A stretch of DNA of 64,000 bases from Shinella sp. UYSO24 (GTDB lineage Bacteria; Pseudomonadota; Alphaproteobacteria; Rhizobiales; Rhizobiaceae): NCBI GenBank assembly GCA_902167985.1, contig CABHNZ010000022.1, positions 1 through 64,000 on the forward strand, read 5' to 3'. Position 1 is the first letter of the stretch, and every line of letters begins with the position of its first letter. The position numbers and the translations under genes were made by a program. This document shows positions 9,361 to 19,316 of the stretch, one piece after another. The notes under the pieces were generated by a model. It was given only the letters and a program-made list of their open reading frames with translations. It made no database searches and had not been told where the DNA came from.

Positions 9361-11469
9361 ATGCGCCCGACAGTTCTCGATCCGCTCTTTGCATCCGTTT
9401 CCTCGCTTCCCGGCGTCGGCCCCAAGATCGCCGAGTTCATCGCGCGTGTCACCAATCGCGAGGATGTCGAGGATTGCCGTGTCGTCGATCTTCTCTTCCA
9501 TGCGCCCTATTCGCTGATCGACCGCCGCAACCGCCCCGGCATCGCCTTTGCTCAGGAAGGCCAGATCGTCACCATCGAGGGACGCGTCGATCGCCACATG
9601 CCGCCACCGCCCGGCCGCTCCAGCCAGCCCTACCGCGTCATGCTGCGCGATCCGACCGGCGAACTGGCACTGACCTTCTTTCGCGCCAAGGGCAACTGGC
9701 TGGAAAAGTCGCTGCCGATCGACGAGACGGTACTGGTGAGCGGCAAGGTCGACTGGTTCAACGGCCGCGCCTCGATGGTCCATCCGGACTTCATCGTAAA
9801 GGCGTCGGAGGCGGAAAACATGCCGCTGGTCGAGCCTATCTATCCGCTGACGGCAGGCCTTTCGCCCAAATCGCTCCGAAAGGCGATCGAAGGCGCGGTC
9901 GCGCGCATGCCGGATCTGCCGGAATGGGCCGATCTGCCCCTCACGCAACGTCAGGGCTTCCCTACCGTAAAGGAAGCCTTCGAGCGCCTGCATGACCCGC
10001 GCGATGCCGCTGATATCGATCCGCAGTCACCCGCCCGCCGCCGCCTCGCCTATGACGAGTTGCTCGCCGGTCAGGTGTCGCTGGCGCTGGTGCGCCAGAA
10101 GGTGCGAAAGGTGCCGGGCCAGCCGATAAGGGTGAAGGGCGATCTTGCCGCCCGCATCATCGCCAACCTTCCCTTCTCACCGACCAACAGCCAGCGGCAG
10201 GCGGTCGAGGATATCATGAAGGATATGGCCGGCGAGGACCGTATGCTCCGCCTGTTGCAGGGCGATGTCGGCGCCGGCAAGACGCTGGTGGCACTCCTCT
10301 CCATGGCGGCAGCCGTCGAGGCCGGCGGACAGGCCGTCCTGATGGCGCCGACCGAAATTCTCGCCCGCCAGCACTTTGCCACCATTTCGAAGCTCGCGAG
10401 CGCCGTCGGCATCACAGTCGATGTCCTGACCGGCCGCACCAAGGGCAAGGAACGCACCGAGATCGTCGAGCGGATCGCCTCCGGCGAGGCGCAGATCGTC
10501 ATCGGCACCCATGCGCTGTTTCAGGATGCGGTGAACTATAACAATCTCCTTCTCGCCGTCGTCGACGAGCAGCATCGTTTCGGCGTCCACCAGCGTCTGC
10601 GGCTCACCGCCAAGGGCATCTCGCCGCATATGCTGGTGATGACCGCGACACCGATCCCGCGCACGCTGGTCCTCGCCGCCTTCGGCGATATGGACGTTTC
10701 CAAGCTCACGGAGAAGCCGGCCGGCCGCAAGCCGATCCAGACCGTCACCATCCCGACCGAGCGGATCGGCGATGTCGTCGGACGGCTGAGAAGTGCGGTC
10801 TCGGAGGGCAAGAAGGCCTATTGGATCTGCCCGCTGGTGGAAGAGAGCGATCAATCAGAGCTGATGTCGGCTGAAGAACGCCATGCCGTTCTGGCGCGCG
10901 AACTCGGCGAGCGGAATGTCGGTCTCGTGCATGGAAGAATGACGGGACCGGAAAAGGATGCCGTCATGTCCGCCTTCAAGAATGGCGAGATCCGGCTTCT
11001 GGTGGCCACCACCGTCGTCGAGGTGGGCGTCGACGTGCCGGATGCGACGATCATGGTGATCGAGCATGCGGAACGCTTCGGCTTGGCCCAGCTGCATCAG
11101 CTGCGCGGCCGCGTCGGGCGTGGGGCGGAGGCCTCCACCTGTATCCTTCTCTACAAGGGGCCGCTGAGTGAAACGGGCCATGCCCGCCTCTCCATCCTGC
11201 GCGACAGCGAGGACGGCTTTCTGATTGCCGAGGAAGACCTGAAACTGCGTGGCGAAGGTGAGCTTCTCGGCACCCGCCAGTCCGGCACGCCGGGCTTCAG
11301 GATCGCCAGTCTCGAAGCCCATGCCGACCTGCTGGAAGTCGCCCGCAAGGACGCCGCCTACCTGCTGGAACGCGATCAGGATCTGACGACGGAGCGCGGT
11401 GAAGCGATCCGTGCGCTCCTCTATCTCCACCGCCGCGACGAGGCGATCCGCTTCCTGCGGGCAGGATAG
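9361..11469 (+). CDS. recG: ATP-dependent DNA helicase RecG
   Basis: A 702-residue helicase that remodels stalled replication forks and branched recombination intermediates. The N-terminal wedge domain (OB fold) comes first, starting LPGVGPKIAEF. The motor has Walker A GDVGAGKTLVA, a DEQHRFGVHQR motif II in place of the DEAH box, and the QLHQLRGRVGRG motif VI. The open frame extends upstream to 9220, but ATG 9361 begins the conserved part (MRPTVLDPLF), so I chose it. The gene is intact, unlike its relative mfd. It diverges from sdhE-mfd and converges on the DUF502 gene. Confidence -1.
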   Translation: MRPTVLDPLFASVSSLPGVGPKIAEFIARVTNREDVEDCRVVDLLFHAPYSLIDRRNRPGIAFAQEGQIVTIEGRVDRHMPPPPGRSSQPYRVMLRDPTGELALTFFRAKGNWLEKSLPIDETVLVSGKVDWFNGRASMVHPDFIVKASEAENMPLVEPIYPLTAGLSPKSLRKAIEGAVARMPDLPEWADLPLTQRQGFPTVKEAFERLHDPRDAADIDPQSPARRRLAYDELLAGQVSLALVRQKVRKVPGQPIRVKGDLAARIIANLPFSPTNSQRQAVEDIMKDMAGEDRMLRLLQGDVGAGKTLVALLSMAAAVEAGGQAVLMAPTEILARQHFATISKLASAVGITVDVLTGRTKGKERTEIVERIASGEAQIVIGTHALFQDAVNYNNLLLAVVDEQHRFGVHQRLRLTAKGISPHMLVMTATPIPRTLVLAAFGDMDVSKLTEKPAGRKPIQTVTIPTERIGDVVGRLRSAVSEGKKAYWICPLVEESDQSELMSAEERHAVLARELGERNVGLVHGRMTGPEKDAVMSAFKNGEIRLLVATTVVEVGVDVPDATIMVIEHAERFGLAQLHQLRGRVGRGAEASTCILLYKGPLSETGHARLSILRDSEDGFLIAEEDLKLRGEGELLGTRQSGTPGFRIASLEAHADLLEVARKDAAYLLERDQDLTTERGEAIRALLYLHRRDEAIRFLRAG

Positions 11470-11596
11470 GACTTTCACGACAGGGCGTGGGCGACAGGAA
11501 CTGATCGACGAGCTCGGGCTACGGCATCTCGGTGCCCGGCCCTAGGTGCACGCACTTGGGTGATCGGACTTGGACGACCGGACTCGGATGGCCGGC

Positions 11597-12310
11597 CTAT
11601 TTGACGCTTGTCGTCGCCGGCTCTTTCGCAGCAGGCGCCGGCAGGACGGGAATTTCCGGCACCTTTGGCTTATAGTCCGGTGCGATCAGGCCGCCGGAGA
11701 TCAGCAGTTTGGCACCCTCTTCCGGTGTCATGTCGAGCATGACGATCTTGCTTTTCGGCACGAACATCAGGAAGCCGGCCGTCGGCACTGGCGTCGGCGG
11801 CATGAAGACCGCGACCATTTCCTCGCCATCGGTATTGAGCTTTTCGGCAATCTCGCCCTGTGCGTCGCCGGCAATGAAGACCAGTGCCCAGGTGCCGGGC
11901 GTCGGAAACTCAACGAGCCCGCATTTCTTGAACGAGGTGGACTGTTCCTTCAGCACCGTTTCGAGGATCTGCTTGACGCTCTTGTAGACGGTGCGGATCA
12001 GCGGCATCCGGTGCAGGATGGATTCACCGAAATTGACGATCGACCGGCCGATCAGGTTCTTGCCGAGAAAACCGATAATGGTGATGAACAGCACCGCGAT
12101 GACGAGACCGGTGCCGGGGATCGTCACGTCGAAATAATATTGCGGATCGTAACGCTGCGGGATGTAGGGCGTCACCCAGCTGTCAGCCCAGTCGATGAAG
12201 GTGAAGGTCAGCCAGACGGTGATGGCGAGCGGCGCGCAGATGATCAGCCCCGTCAGGAAATTGTTCCTGAGGCGCCCGGCCATCGACAGTCTCTCGGGAG
12301 TTTCGCTCAT
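11597..12310 (-). CDS. DUF502 family inner-membrane protein
   Basis: A 237-residue protein with two N-terminal transmembrane segments (residues about 17-38 and 70-92) around a short periplasmic part rich in Tyr and Pro (YIPQRYDPQYYFDV). The soluble C-terminal DUF502 domain contains GRSIVNFGESILHRMPLIRTVYKSVKQ and PTPVPTAGFLMFVP. The biochemical function is unknown to me. ATG 12310 was chosen because the conserved region starts there; only a weak AGGTTG precedes it. It lies downstream of glmS on the same strand, separated by a terminator-like hairpin, so independent transcription is likely. Confidence -1.
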   Translation of the reverse strand: MSETPERLSMAGRLRNNFLTGLIICAPLAITVWLTFTFIDWADSWVTPYIPQRYDPQYYFDVTIPGTGLVIAVLFITIIGFLGKNLIGRSIVNFGESILHRMPLIRTVYKSVKQILETVLKEQSTSFKKCGLVEFPTPGTWALVFIAGDAQGEIAEKLNTDGEEMVAVFMPPTPVPTAGFLMFVPKSKIVMLDMTPEEGAKLLISGGLIAPDYKPKVPEIPVLPAPAAKEPATTSVK

Positions 12311-12616
12311 CGGCAACCTGACATTTCTTGGCGATCTGGCTTGGTGGGCTTCATGTCGAGCCTGCACCGGGATCGAATCTAAAGGAAAACAATGACGGAT
12401 GGGCGAAGTCGCCGCAAGAGCCGCCCGCCCCGCCCGCCCATCACATATCGATGCGTCCAACCGCAGATCTGGTCGCGACAATGCTCAGCCGTCTGGAGGG
12501 CGAACGCCATGGACGCCAGTTCGTTCCGGCGGCTTTATAGCGGGCTTGCGATCACGCCCCGCCGGTATCGGCGGCGGGGACTTCGCAGTTGATGAAAAGA
12601 GGGCCAGAGGCCCCTG
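12311..12616. other. Intergenic stretch between DUF502 gene and glmS (306 bases)
   Basis: No gene is supported. It contains a GC-rich hairpin (CCCCGCCG 12557-12564 with CGGCGGGG 12572-12579) and, next to the glmS stop, the glmS terminator. The DUF502 promoter presumably lies in the left part, but I could not single out convincing -35/-10 boxes. Confidence -1.
12595..12615 (-). terminator. Probable rho-independent terminator after glmS
   Basis: On the minus strand AGGGGCC-TCT-GGCCCT is followed by CTTTTC. The stem is short but GC-rich, with a T run, just past the glmS stop. Confidence -1.
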
Positions 12617-14443
12617 TCACTCGACGGTGACGGACTTTGCCAGATTGCGCGGCTGGTCGACGTCCGTGCCCATGAAGACTGCCGTGTGATAGGCCAGAAG
12701 CTGGATCGGCAGGGCAAAGATCATCGGCGAGATGATCTCGTCGACATTCGGCAGAACGATCGTCGCCATGGTCTCGAGCTTGGAGGCAGCTGCGCCACGC
12801 TCGTCGGTGATGAAGATGATCTTGCCGCCGCGAGCCGCCACTTCCTGCATGTTCGACACGGTCTTTTCGAAGAACCGATCATGCGGCGCAATGACGATGA
12901 CCGGCATGTTCTCGTCGATCAGCGCGATCGGCCCATGCTTCAGCTCGCCGGCAGCATAGCCTTCGGCGTGAATATAGGAGATCTCCTTCAGCTTCAGCGC
13001 GCCTTCCATGGCAAGCGGGAAGCTCGTTCCGCGGCCGAGATAGAGGACATCCTTGAAGCGGGCGATCTCGCGTGACAGCGCCTCGATCTGCGGCTGCACC
13101 TCGTTCAGCACGCGGCTCATGATCCGCGGCATTTCGACGAGATGCTTCACCATCGCCCTCTCGCCCTCGGCCGTAATCGTGCCGCGGGCGCGGCCGGCTG
13201 CGATCGACAATGCAGCGAGAACGGCGAGCTGGCAGGTGAATGCCTTGGTCGAGGCGACACCGATTTCAGGGCCGGCAAGGATCGGGAAGATCGCATCGGA
13301 TTCGCGCGCGATGGTCGATTCCTTGACATTCACGATGGCGCCGATCTTCAGGCCCTCGTCCTTACAGTAACGCAGCGAGGCGAGCGTATCGGCCGTCTCG
13401 CCGGACTGCGAGATGAACAGCGCCGCTTGGCTCTTCGACAGCGGGATTTCGCGGTAACGGAATTCCGAGGCGACGTCGATTTCGACCGGCAGGCGCGCGT
13501 AACGCTCGAACCAGTATTTGCCGACGAGGCCGGAGAGATAGGCCGTGCCGCAGGCGGAGATCGCCAGACCGGAGACCGAACCGAAATCGATCGCCGCATC
13601 CGGCTGTTTCACGACGTTTTCGGCGAAATCGACGTAATGGCTGAGCGCGTGGGAAATGATTTCCGGCTGCTCGTAGATTTCCTTCTCCATGAAATGGCGA
13701 TGGTTGCCCTTGTCGACGAGGAAGGTGGCGGCCTGCGAGATCTGGCTCTTGCGCGTCACCGGTCGGCCGGAGAAGTCCATGATCTTCGCACCCTTTGCGG
13801 TCAGCACCGCACAGTCGCCATCGACGAGATAGGTGATCTCGTTGGTGAAGGGCGACAGCGCGATCGCGTCAGACCCTAGGAACATCTCGCCCTTGCCGTG
13901 GCCGACGGCAAGCGGCGGGCCGGAACGGGCGGCCATGATCGTGCCGGCATCATCGGCAAACATGACGACGAGCGCGTAGGCGCCGTGAACCCGGTTCAGC
14001 ATGGCGAGCATCGCCGCCTGGTGATCGAGGCCCTCGCGCGTATATTTGGCGAGAAGATGCGCGACGACTTCCGTGTCCGTCTGGCTTTCGAAGACGGCGC
14101 CCTCTGCGATCAGCTCTTCCTTCAGTTCGGAAAAGTTCTCGATGATGCCGTTATGGACAACCGCGACGCCCTCGACGAAATGCGGATGGGCATTGGTGAC
14201 ATTCGGCACGCCATGGGTGGCCCAACGGGTATGCGCAATGCCGATCGTCCCCGGCAGGGGCTCGCCGTCGAGAACCTTTTCGAGATTGAACAGCTTGCCC
14301 TCGGCGCGGCGGCGTTCCATCGTCCCGTCATGGATGGTCGCGACACCGGCAGAATCATAGCCGCGATATTCGAGCCGCCGCAAGGCATCGACGAGACGCT
14401 CCGCAACCGGTTCTTTTCCGACGATCCCGACAATTCCGCACAT
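12617..14443 (-). CDS. glmS: Glutamine-fructose-6-phosphate aminotransferase (isomerizing)
   Basis: A 608-residue enzyme that makes glucosamine-6-phosphate from fructose-6-phosphate and glutamine, the first step to UDP-GlcNAc. The start MCGIVGIVG leaves the catalytic Cys at position 2 after Met removal, which fixes the start; the upstream in-frame extension to 14503 is excluded. It has an N-terminal glutaminase domain (RRLEYRGYDSAG, HTRWATHG), two SIS sugar-binding domains (SQSGETADTLASLR, LGRGTSFPLAMEGALKLKEI), and the C-terminal signature DVDQPRNLAKSVTVE. It lies 129 bases downstream of glmU on the same strand. No glmS ribozyme is seen upstream, as expected for this lineage. Confidence -1.
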   Translation of the reverse strand: MCGIVGIVGKEPVAERLVDALRRLEYRGYDSAGVATIHDGTMERRRAEGKLFNLEKVLDGEPLPGTIGIAHTRWATHGVPNVTNAHPHFVEGVAVVHNGIIENFSELKEELIAEGAVFESQTDTEVVAHLLAKYTREGLDHQAAMLAMLNRVHGAYALVVMFADDAGTIMAARSGPPLAVGHGKGEMFLGSDAIALSPFTNEITYLVDGDCAVLTAKGAKIMDFSGRPVTRKSQISQAATFLVDKGNHRHFMEKEIYEQPEIISHALSHYVDFAENVVKQPDAAIDFGSVSGLAISACGTAYLSGLVGKYWFERYARLPVEIDVASEFRYREIPLSKSQAALFISQSGETADTLASLRYCKDEGLKIGAIVNVKESTIARESDAIFPILAGPEIGVASTKAFTCQLAVLAALSIAAGRARGTITAEGERAMVKHLVEMPRIMSRVLNEVQPQIEALSREIARFKDVLYLGRGTSFPLAMEGALKLKEISYIHAEGYAAGELKHGPIALIDENMPVIVIAPHDRFFEKTVSNMQEVAARGGKIIFITDERGAAASKLETMATIVLPNVDEIISPMIFALPIQLLAYHTAVFMGTDVDQPRNLAKSVTVE

Positions 14444-14572
14444 GGACGATTCCTGCTTTGTTTGTTCCAGCCGACTACCTAGCCGATCGCTTTCGAGACG
14501 CAATGCGGCGCGCAGTCACTTTGAGTATCTGATGGTAACGCGAGAAATTTAGCGTTTCGTTTCGCCAGCCGT

Positions 14573-15949
14573 TTAAGGCTTTTCTGCGTCTTGGGCCGCC
14601 TTCTTCGCAGCCTTGAAGGCCAGAGCCCGTTCGCGCAGGGCAGGCGCCCTGCCCGGCTTCATCTCCTGCCGTGCCCGACCGAAGGCCAGCGCATCCGCCG
14701 GCACATTTTCGGTGATCACGCTGCCCGATGCCACATAGGCACCGTCACCGATGGAAACCGGCGCGACGAGCGAGGAATTGGAGCCGATGAACGTATTGGC
14801 GCCGATCTCGGTCAGGTGCTTGTTCACCCCGTCGTAATTGCAGGTGATAGTCCCCGCGCCGAGGTTCGCATTGGCGCCGACCGTCGCATCGCCGACATAG
14901 GTGAGATGGTTGACCTTGGCGCCCTCGCCGATCCTGCCGTTCTTCACCTCGCAGAAATTGCCGACCTTCGAACCGGTTGCCAGATCCGCACCCGGCCGCA
15001 GCCGCGCAAACGGCCCGACGGTCGCGCCACCGGAAACCCGCGCACCTTCGATATGCGAGAAGGCATGGATGACAGCGCCCGCCTCGATCGAAACGCCCGG
15101 ACCGAAAACCACGTTCGGCTCGATGACGGCATCCTGGCCGATCTGCGTATCAAAGGCCAGAAACACGGTTTCCGGCGCAATCATCGTGACGCCCGAGAGC
15201 ATCAGCTCGTGGCGACGGCGCTCCTGCCAGAAACGCTCCAGAACGGCGAGCTCGGCGCGCGTATTGCAGCCGGCCAGTTCCTCCTCGGGCGCATTGACGG
15301 CAACGACCTTGCCGCCCGCCGCTCGTGCGATTTCGACGAGATCGGTGAGGTAATATTCGCCCTTGGCATTCTTGTTGCCGATCTTGCCGAGCAGATCCAG
15401 CGCCTTCGCACCATTGATCGCCATCAGGCCGCTATTGCACCATGTAATCTTTCGCTCCTCGTCGGTGGCGTCCTTCTCCTCGCGGATCGCTACGAGTTCG
15501 CCATTTTCGACGATCAGGCGGCCGTAGCCCGTCGGCTTATCGGTGTTAAAACCGATGACGACGACATCGGCGCCTTCGGCAAGCTTTTCCCGCGCCTCGG
15601 TGAAAGGCTGCGGCGTGATCAGCGGCACATCGCCATAGGCGACCAGAATATCATCGAACCCCTTGGCGATCGCCTCGCGGGCGGCCAGAACCGCATGGCC
15701 GGTGCCGAGACGCTCTGTCTGCAGATAGGCACTGACGGCGACGCCTTCGACGCTGCCGGCCTTCGCCACCTTTTCCGCATCACGCCCGACGACAAGCGCC
15801 GCATCCGTCATCCCCGCCTCGGCAACCGCTGCCATGACATGCGCAATCATCGGCTGCCCGGCAATCGGATGCAGGACTTTCGACATCGAGGACTTCATCC
15901 TCGTGCTGTCTCCGGCGGCAAGAATGACGGCGAGGCACGAACGGTTCAT
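14573..15949 (-). CDS. glmU: Bifunctional UDP-GlcNAc pyrophosphorylase / glucosamine-1-P acetyltransferase
   Basis: A 458-residue bifunctional enzyme giving UDP-GlcNAc for peptidoglycan and lipopolysaccharide. The N-terminal uridyltransferase has LAAGDSTRMKS (the G-x-G-T-R loop with Ser replacing the second Gly), QTERLGTGHAVLAA and AYGDVPLI. The C-terminal left-handed beta helix has hexapeptide repeats and the active-site block PFARLRPGADL...GNFCEVKN and ITCNYDGVNKHLTEIG. It ends with a basic Lys/Ala tail. It precedes glmS, and the two form a pathway pair. The gene is intact, with a clear AAGGAGAATCC site before the ATG. Confidence -1.
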   Translation of the reverse strand: MNRSCLAVILAAGDSTRMKSSMSKVLHPIAGQPMIAHVMAAVAEAGMTDAALVVGRDAEKVAKAGSVEGVAVSAYLQTERLGTGHAVLAAREAIAKGFDDILVAYGDVPLITPQPFTEAREKLAEGADVVVIGFNTDKPTGYGRLIVENGELVAIREEKDATDEERKITWCNSGLMAINGAKALDLLGKIGNKNAKGEYYLTDLVEIARAAGGKVVAVNAPEEELAGCNTRAELAVLERFWQERRRHELMLSGVTMIAPETVFLAFDTQIGQDAVIEPNVVFGPGVSIEAGAVIHAFSHIEGARVSGGATVGPFARLRPGADLATGSKVGNFCEVKNGRIGEGAKVNHLTYVGDATVGANANLGAGTITCNYDGVNKHLTEIGANTFIGSNSSLVAPVSIGDGAYVASGSVITENVPADALAFGRARQEMKPGRAPALRERALAFKAAKKAAQDAEKP

Positions 15950-16030
15950 GAGGGATTCTCCTTGGCAGTTGCCGGCTTCATATCAGCAAGAAACCTTAAG
16001 TGCGATAAACGCCTTGTGTGCGACGGAAAC

Positions 16031-16086
16031 AAAAAAGGCGGCCCGAGGAATACCCTTCAAGGATAACCCACGGACCGCCCTTTAAT
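16031..16086 (-). terminator. Terminator of the BMP-type ABC transporter operon
   Basis: On the minus strand an imperfect long stem pairs GGGCGGTCCGTGGG with its partner ending CCTCGGGCCGCC, then TTTTTTG. It lies just past the last gene of the operon. Confidence -1.
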
Positions 16087-16122
16087 GGATGCCAAATGCA
16101 GGGCTTACGCCCGGCAAAAGCC

Positions 16123-17195
16123 TTACTGCGGCAGCTTGTCGTCTACGCCTTCGACGTAGAAGTTCATGCCGAGCAGCGTCGCGTCATCGGCCTTTTCGCC
16201 GGCCTTGAGCCACGGCGTGCCGTCCTGCTTGTTGATCGGGCCGGTGAACGGATGCAGTTCGCCGGACTTGATCTTGGCTTCGGTCGCTTCCGCCATTGCC
16301 TTCACGTCGTCGGGCATATTGGTATAGGGCGCCATGGTGAGAATGCCGTCCTTCAGGCCGTCCCAGCTCTGCTCGGACTTCCAGGTGCCATCGAGAAGCG
16401 CCTTGGTGCGCTTGATGAAATAGGAGCCCCAGGTGTCTTCGATGGCGGTCAGCTGCGTCTTCGGGCCGGCAGCGATCATGTCGGAAGCCTGGCCGAAAGC
16501 ATAAATGCCGCGTTCGGCTGCAACCTGCATCGGAGCGGTCGTGTCGGTGTGCTGCGTCAGGATATCGACGCCCTGGTCGATCAGTGCCTTGGCGGCATCT
16601 GCTTCCTTGCCCGGATCGAACCACGTATTGGCCCAGACGACCTTCATCTTGAAGTTCGGGTTGACCGACTTGGCGCCCTGTTCGAAGGCATTGATGCCCA
16701 TGACCACTTCCGGGATCGGGAAGGAGGCGATGTAACCCGCAACGCCCTTCTTCGACATCTTGGCGGCGATCTGGCCGGAAATGTAACGGCCTTCATAGAA
16801 ACGCGAATTGTAGGTCGCAACGTTCGGCGCGGTCTTGAAGCCGGTTGCATGCTCGAACTTCACGTCGGGGAACTTGGCGGCAACCTTGAGCGTCGCGTCC
16901 ATGAAGCCGAACGAGGTGGTGAAGATCAGCGAGCAGCCGGAACGGGCCATGCGCTCGATGGCGCGCTCGGCATCCGGGCCTTCCGGAACGTTTCGAGGAA
17001 CGGCGCCTCGATCTTGTCGCCGAGCGCCTTGAGAAGCTGCTGGCGGCCGAGTTCGTTGGCCTGGGTCCAGCCGCCATCGGTACGCGAACCGACATAGACG
17101 AAGCAGACCTTCTTCTTTTCCTGCGCCTGTGCGCCGCTGGAAAAGCCGCTGATAAGCGCGGCCGTCGCAGCAAGGGCAATCACGAGTTTCTTCAT
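16123..17195 (-). CDS. BMP-family (PnrA-like) nucleoside-binding periplasmic protein, one frameshift
   Basis: Restored to about 357 residues. It has a signal peptide (MKKLVIALAATAALISGFSS, cleavage near AQA-QEKK) and the BMP/PnrA ligand-binding domain, with GSRTDGGWTQANELGRQ, IFTTSFGFMD, GYIASFPIPEVVMGINAF and DTTAPMQVAAERG. Family members bind purine nucleosides and feed them to ABC importers. The frame breaks near 16988 (ETVPEGPDAER read through a lost G). It is the last gene of a four-gene operon (ATPase, two permeases, binding protein), 47 bases after permease 2. Nucleoside as ligand is inferred from family and operon layout. Confidence -1.
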
Positions 17196-17242
17196 TTCCT
17201 AACCTCTATTGGCTTGAAGACGGATTATTGTTTTAACGGCAG

Positions 17243-18157
17243 TCACCGGTCGGGGACAAAGGGCTTCCCGAGCGAGGCCGGCGTATTGATGAGCGTTGTG
17301 CGGCGATTATGCGAAATGATGATCAGCACCACAATAGTTGCAGCGTAAGGAAGTGCGGACAGCAGCTGCGAAGGGACGGCAATGCCGAAAGCCTGCGCAT
17401 GCAATTGCCCGATCGTCACCGCGCCGAAGAGATAGCCGCCGGCCAGAACCCGCCATGGACGCCATGAGGCGAAGACGACGAGTGCCAGCGCAATCCAGCC
17501 GCGCCCGGCAGACATGTTCTCCACCCATTGCGGCGTATAGACGAGCGACAGCTGCGCACCGGCAAGACCGGCGCAGGCGCCACCAAACATCACCGCCAGA
17601 TAACGGGTGCGGATGACGCTGATGCCGAGCGCATGGGCCGAGGCGTGATTATCGCCGATGGCGCGCATTTTCAGCCCGGTGCGGCTCCTGAACAGGAACC
17701 AGTTGACGCCGATGACCAGCGCTACCGACAGATAGAAGGTGAGGTCCTGCGAGAACAGAACCCTGCCGAAGAACGGGATCTGCGACAGGCCGGGAATGAC
17801 GATCTCCGGTAGCGGCAGGCCGGGCTGGCCGGCAAAGGGCTCACCGAGCTGGCCCGACAGGCCAAGGCCCAGAATGGTGAGCGCAAGTCCGGTCGCGACC
17901 TGATTGGCAACCAGCGTCAGCGTCAGGAAGCCGAAGAGCAGCGAGAAGAGCGCGCCCCCGGCAATGCCGCCTAAAAGCCCGATATAGGGAGAACCGGTCA
18001 TCTTGGCGGCAGCAAACGCCGCGACCGCCCCCATGATCATCATGCCCTCGACCCCGAGGTTCAGCACGCCGGAGCGTTGGGTGACGAGTTCACCCAGCGC
18101 GGCGATGACCAGCGGCGTCGATGCGGTGATGACGGTCAGCAGGATAGCTTCGAACAT
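17243..18157 (-). CDS. ABC transporter permease 2 (BMP-type nucleoside importer)
   Basis: A 304-residue membrane protein of the branched-chain-permease-like fold used by BMP-type nucleoside importers. It has about eight to ten hydrophobic segments. Conserved stretches are AALGELVTQRSGVLNLGVEGMM and GLKMRAIGDNHASAHALGISV, the latter being the cytoplasmic loop that docks on the ATPase. The start ATG at 18157 follows GGAGG and overlaps the stop of permease 1 (TGATG). A much longer open frame reaching 18721 is a read-through of another frame and is not used. The gene is intact. Confidence -1.
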   Translation of the reverse strand: MFEAILLTVITASTPLVIAALGELVTQRSGVLNLGVEGMMIMGAVAAFAAAKMTGSPYIGLLGGIAGGALFSLLFGFLTLTLVANQVATGLALTILGLGLSGQLGEPFAGQPGLPLPEIVIPGLSQIPFFGRVLFSQDLTFYLSVALVIGVNWFLFRSRTGLKMRAIGDNHASAHALGISVIRTRYLAVMFGGACAGLAGAQLSLVYTPQWVENMSAGRGWIALALVVFASWRPWRVLAGGYLFGAVTIGQLHAQAFGIAVPSQLLSALPYAATIVVLIIISHNRRTTLINTPASLGKPFVPDR

Positions 18158-19316
18158 CAGCGTGTCACCTCCGCCGGTTTGCTGGTTGTGCTTGTCGTCG
18201 TGGTCGTGGTCGCTGCGGCCGTTGTCAGGGCCGTTGGCTTGGCAACCGGCGCACCGGAACCGAACACGAGCCGGATGCGGTAATGGATCAGCGTGTCGCA
18301 GGACAATACGAAGAACAGGAGAAGCCCCTGGAAGACGCGGCTCGCCTTGTCGGAAATCCCGATCGAAAGCTGCGCCGCCTCGCCGCCGAGATAAGTCAGC
18401 GCCAGAACGAGACCCGAGGCGATGATGCCAAGCGGATTGAGGCGACCGAGAAAGGCGACGATGATCGCCGTAAAGCCGTAGCCCGGCGAAATCGACGGCT
18501 GCAGATGGCCGATCGAACCGGAGACTTCCGAAATCCCTGCAAGGCCCGCAAGCCCTCCTGAGACGAGCAGCGAGAACCACACCATGCCCCGCGCCGAAAA
18601 GCCGGCAAATCGCCCTGCCCGCTCCGACTGGCCGAGCACGGAAACCTCGAACCCCTTCAGCATGAAGCGCATCATGAACCAGATGCCGACAGCCGCCACG
18701 ATGGCAAAGACGAAGCCCCAATGGGCGCGGCCCGAATCGAGCAGTGGCGGCAGCACGGCTTCCGCCTGAAAGCTCTTTGTCTGCGGGAAATTATAACCCT
18801 GCGGATCTTTCCACGGCCCACGCACCAGCCAGTCGAGGAAAAGCTGGGCGATATAGACGAGCATCAGGCTCGTCAGGATCTCGTTCGTGTTGAACCGCGT
18901 CTTCAGGAGCGCGGGGATCCCCGCATAAGCGCGCCGCCGGCAATACCCATCAACAGCATCAGCGGCAGAATGACCGGCGAATGCCATGTCGGATAAAGTA
19001 CCGGCAGGATGGAACCGGTGATGGCGCCGATGGTGAACTGTCCCTCCGCGCCGATATTCCAGTTGTTGGAGCGATAACAGATCGACAGGCCGACGGCGAT
19101 CAGGATCAGCGGCCCGGCCTTCACGGCCAGCTCGTGAATGGACCAGACATCGAGCAGCGGCTCGATGAAGAAGCTGTAGAGCGCCCCGAGCGGCGCCTTG
19201 CCGAGCATCCAGAACATCACGGCGCCGAAGACGAGCGTCAGCAGCAGCGCCAGAAGCGGCGAGACGATCGAAAACAGCGCCGAGGCGCGGCCGCGCTTTT
19301 CAAGTTCAATGCGCAC
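18157..19316 (-). CDS. ABC transporter permease 1 with Thr-rich C-terminal tail, one frameshift
   Basis: Restored to about 386 residues. It is a polytopic inner-membrane permease; recognisable blocks are SNNWNIGAEGQFTIGAI, KTRFNTNEILTSLMLVYIA and GYGFTAIIVAFLGRLNPLGI. The start is GTG at 19316, overlapping the end of the ATPase gene. The frame breaks near 18926 (TTT read as TT, in GGALYAGIP). Unusual is the last 25 or so residues, a tail of alternating Ala and Thr with six consecutive Thr, after the last helix. It lies between the ATPase and permease 2 genes, with overlaps on both sides, so it is part of one transcript. Confidence -1.

Noticed and set aside
11562..11589. Imperfect 14-base tandem repeat after recG (GATCGGACTTGGAC, GACCGGACTCGGAT)
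   Set aside because: Only two degenerate copies; chance in GC-rich sequence is likely.
12328..12689. Short overlapping plus-strand frames before glmS
   Set aside because: Arg/Pro-rich shadow-like composition, no binding site, and they run into the glmS terminator.
14591..16066. 491-residue open frame on the plus strand
   Set aside because: Antisense to glmU, with no binding site or motif.
17243..18721. 492-residue reading of permease 2 with a long N-terminal extension
   Set aside because: The extra part is permease 1 read in another frame; the GGAGG-preceded ATG at 18157 gives the normal protein.
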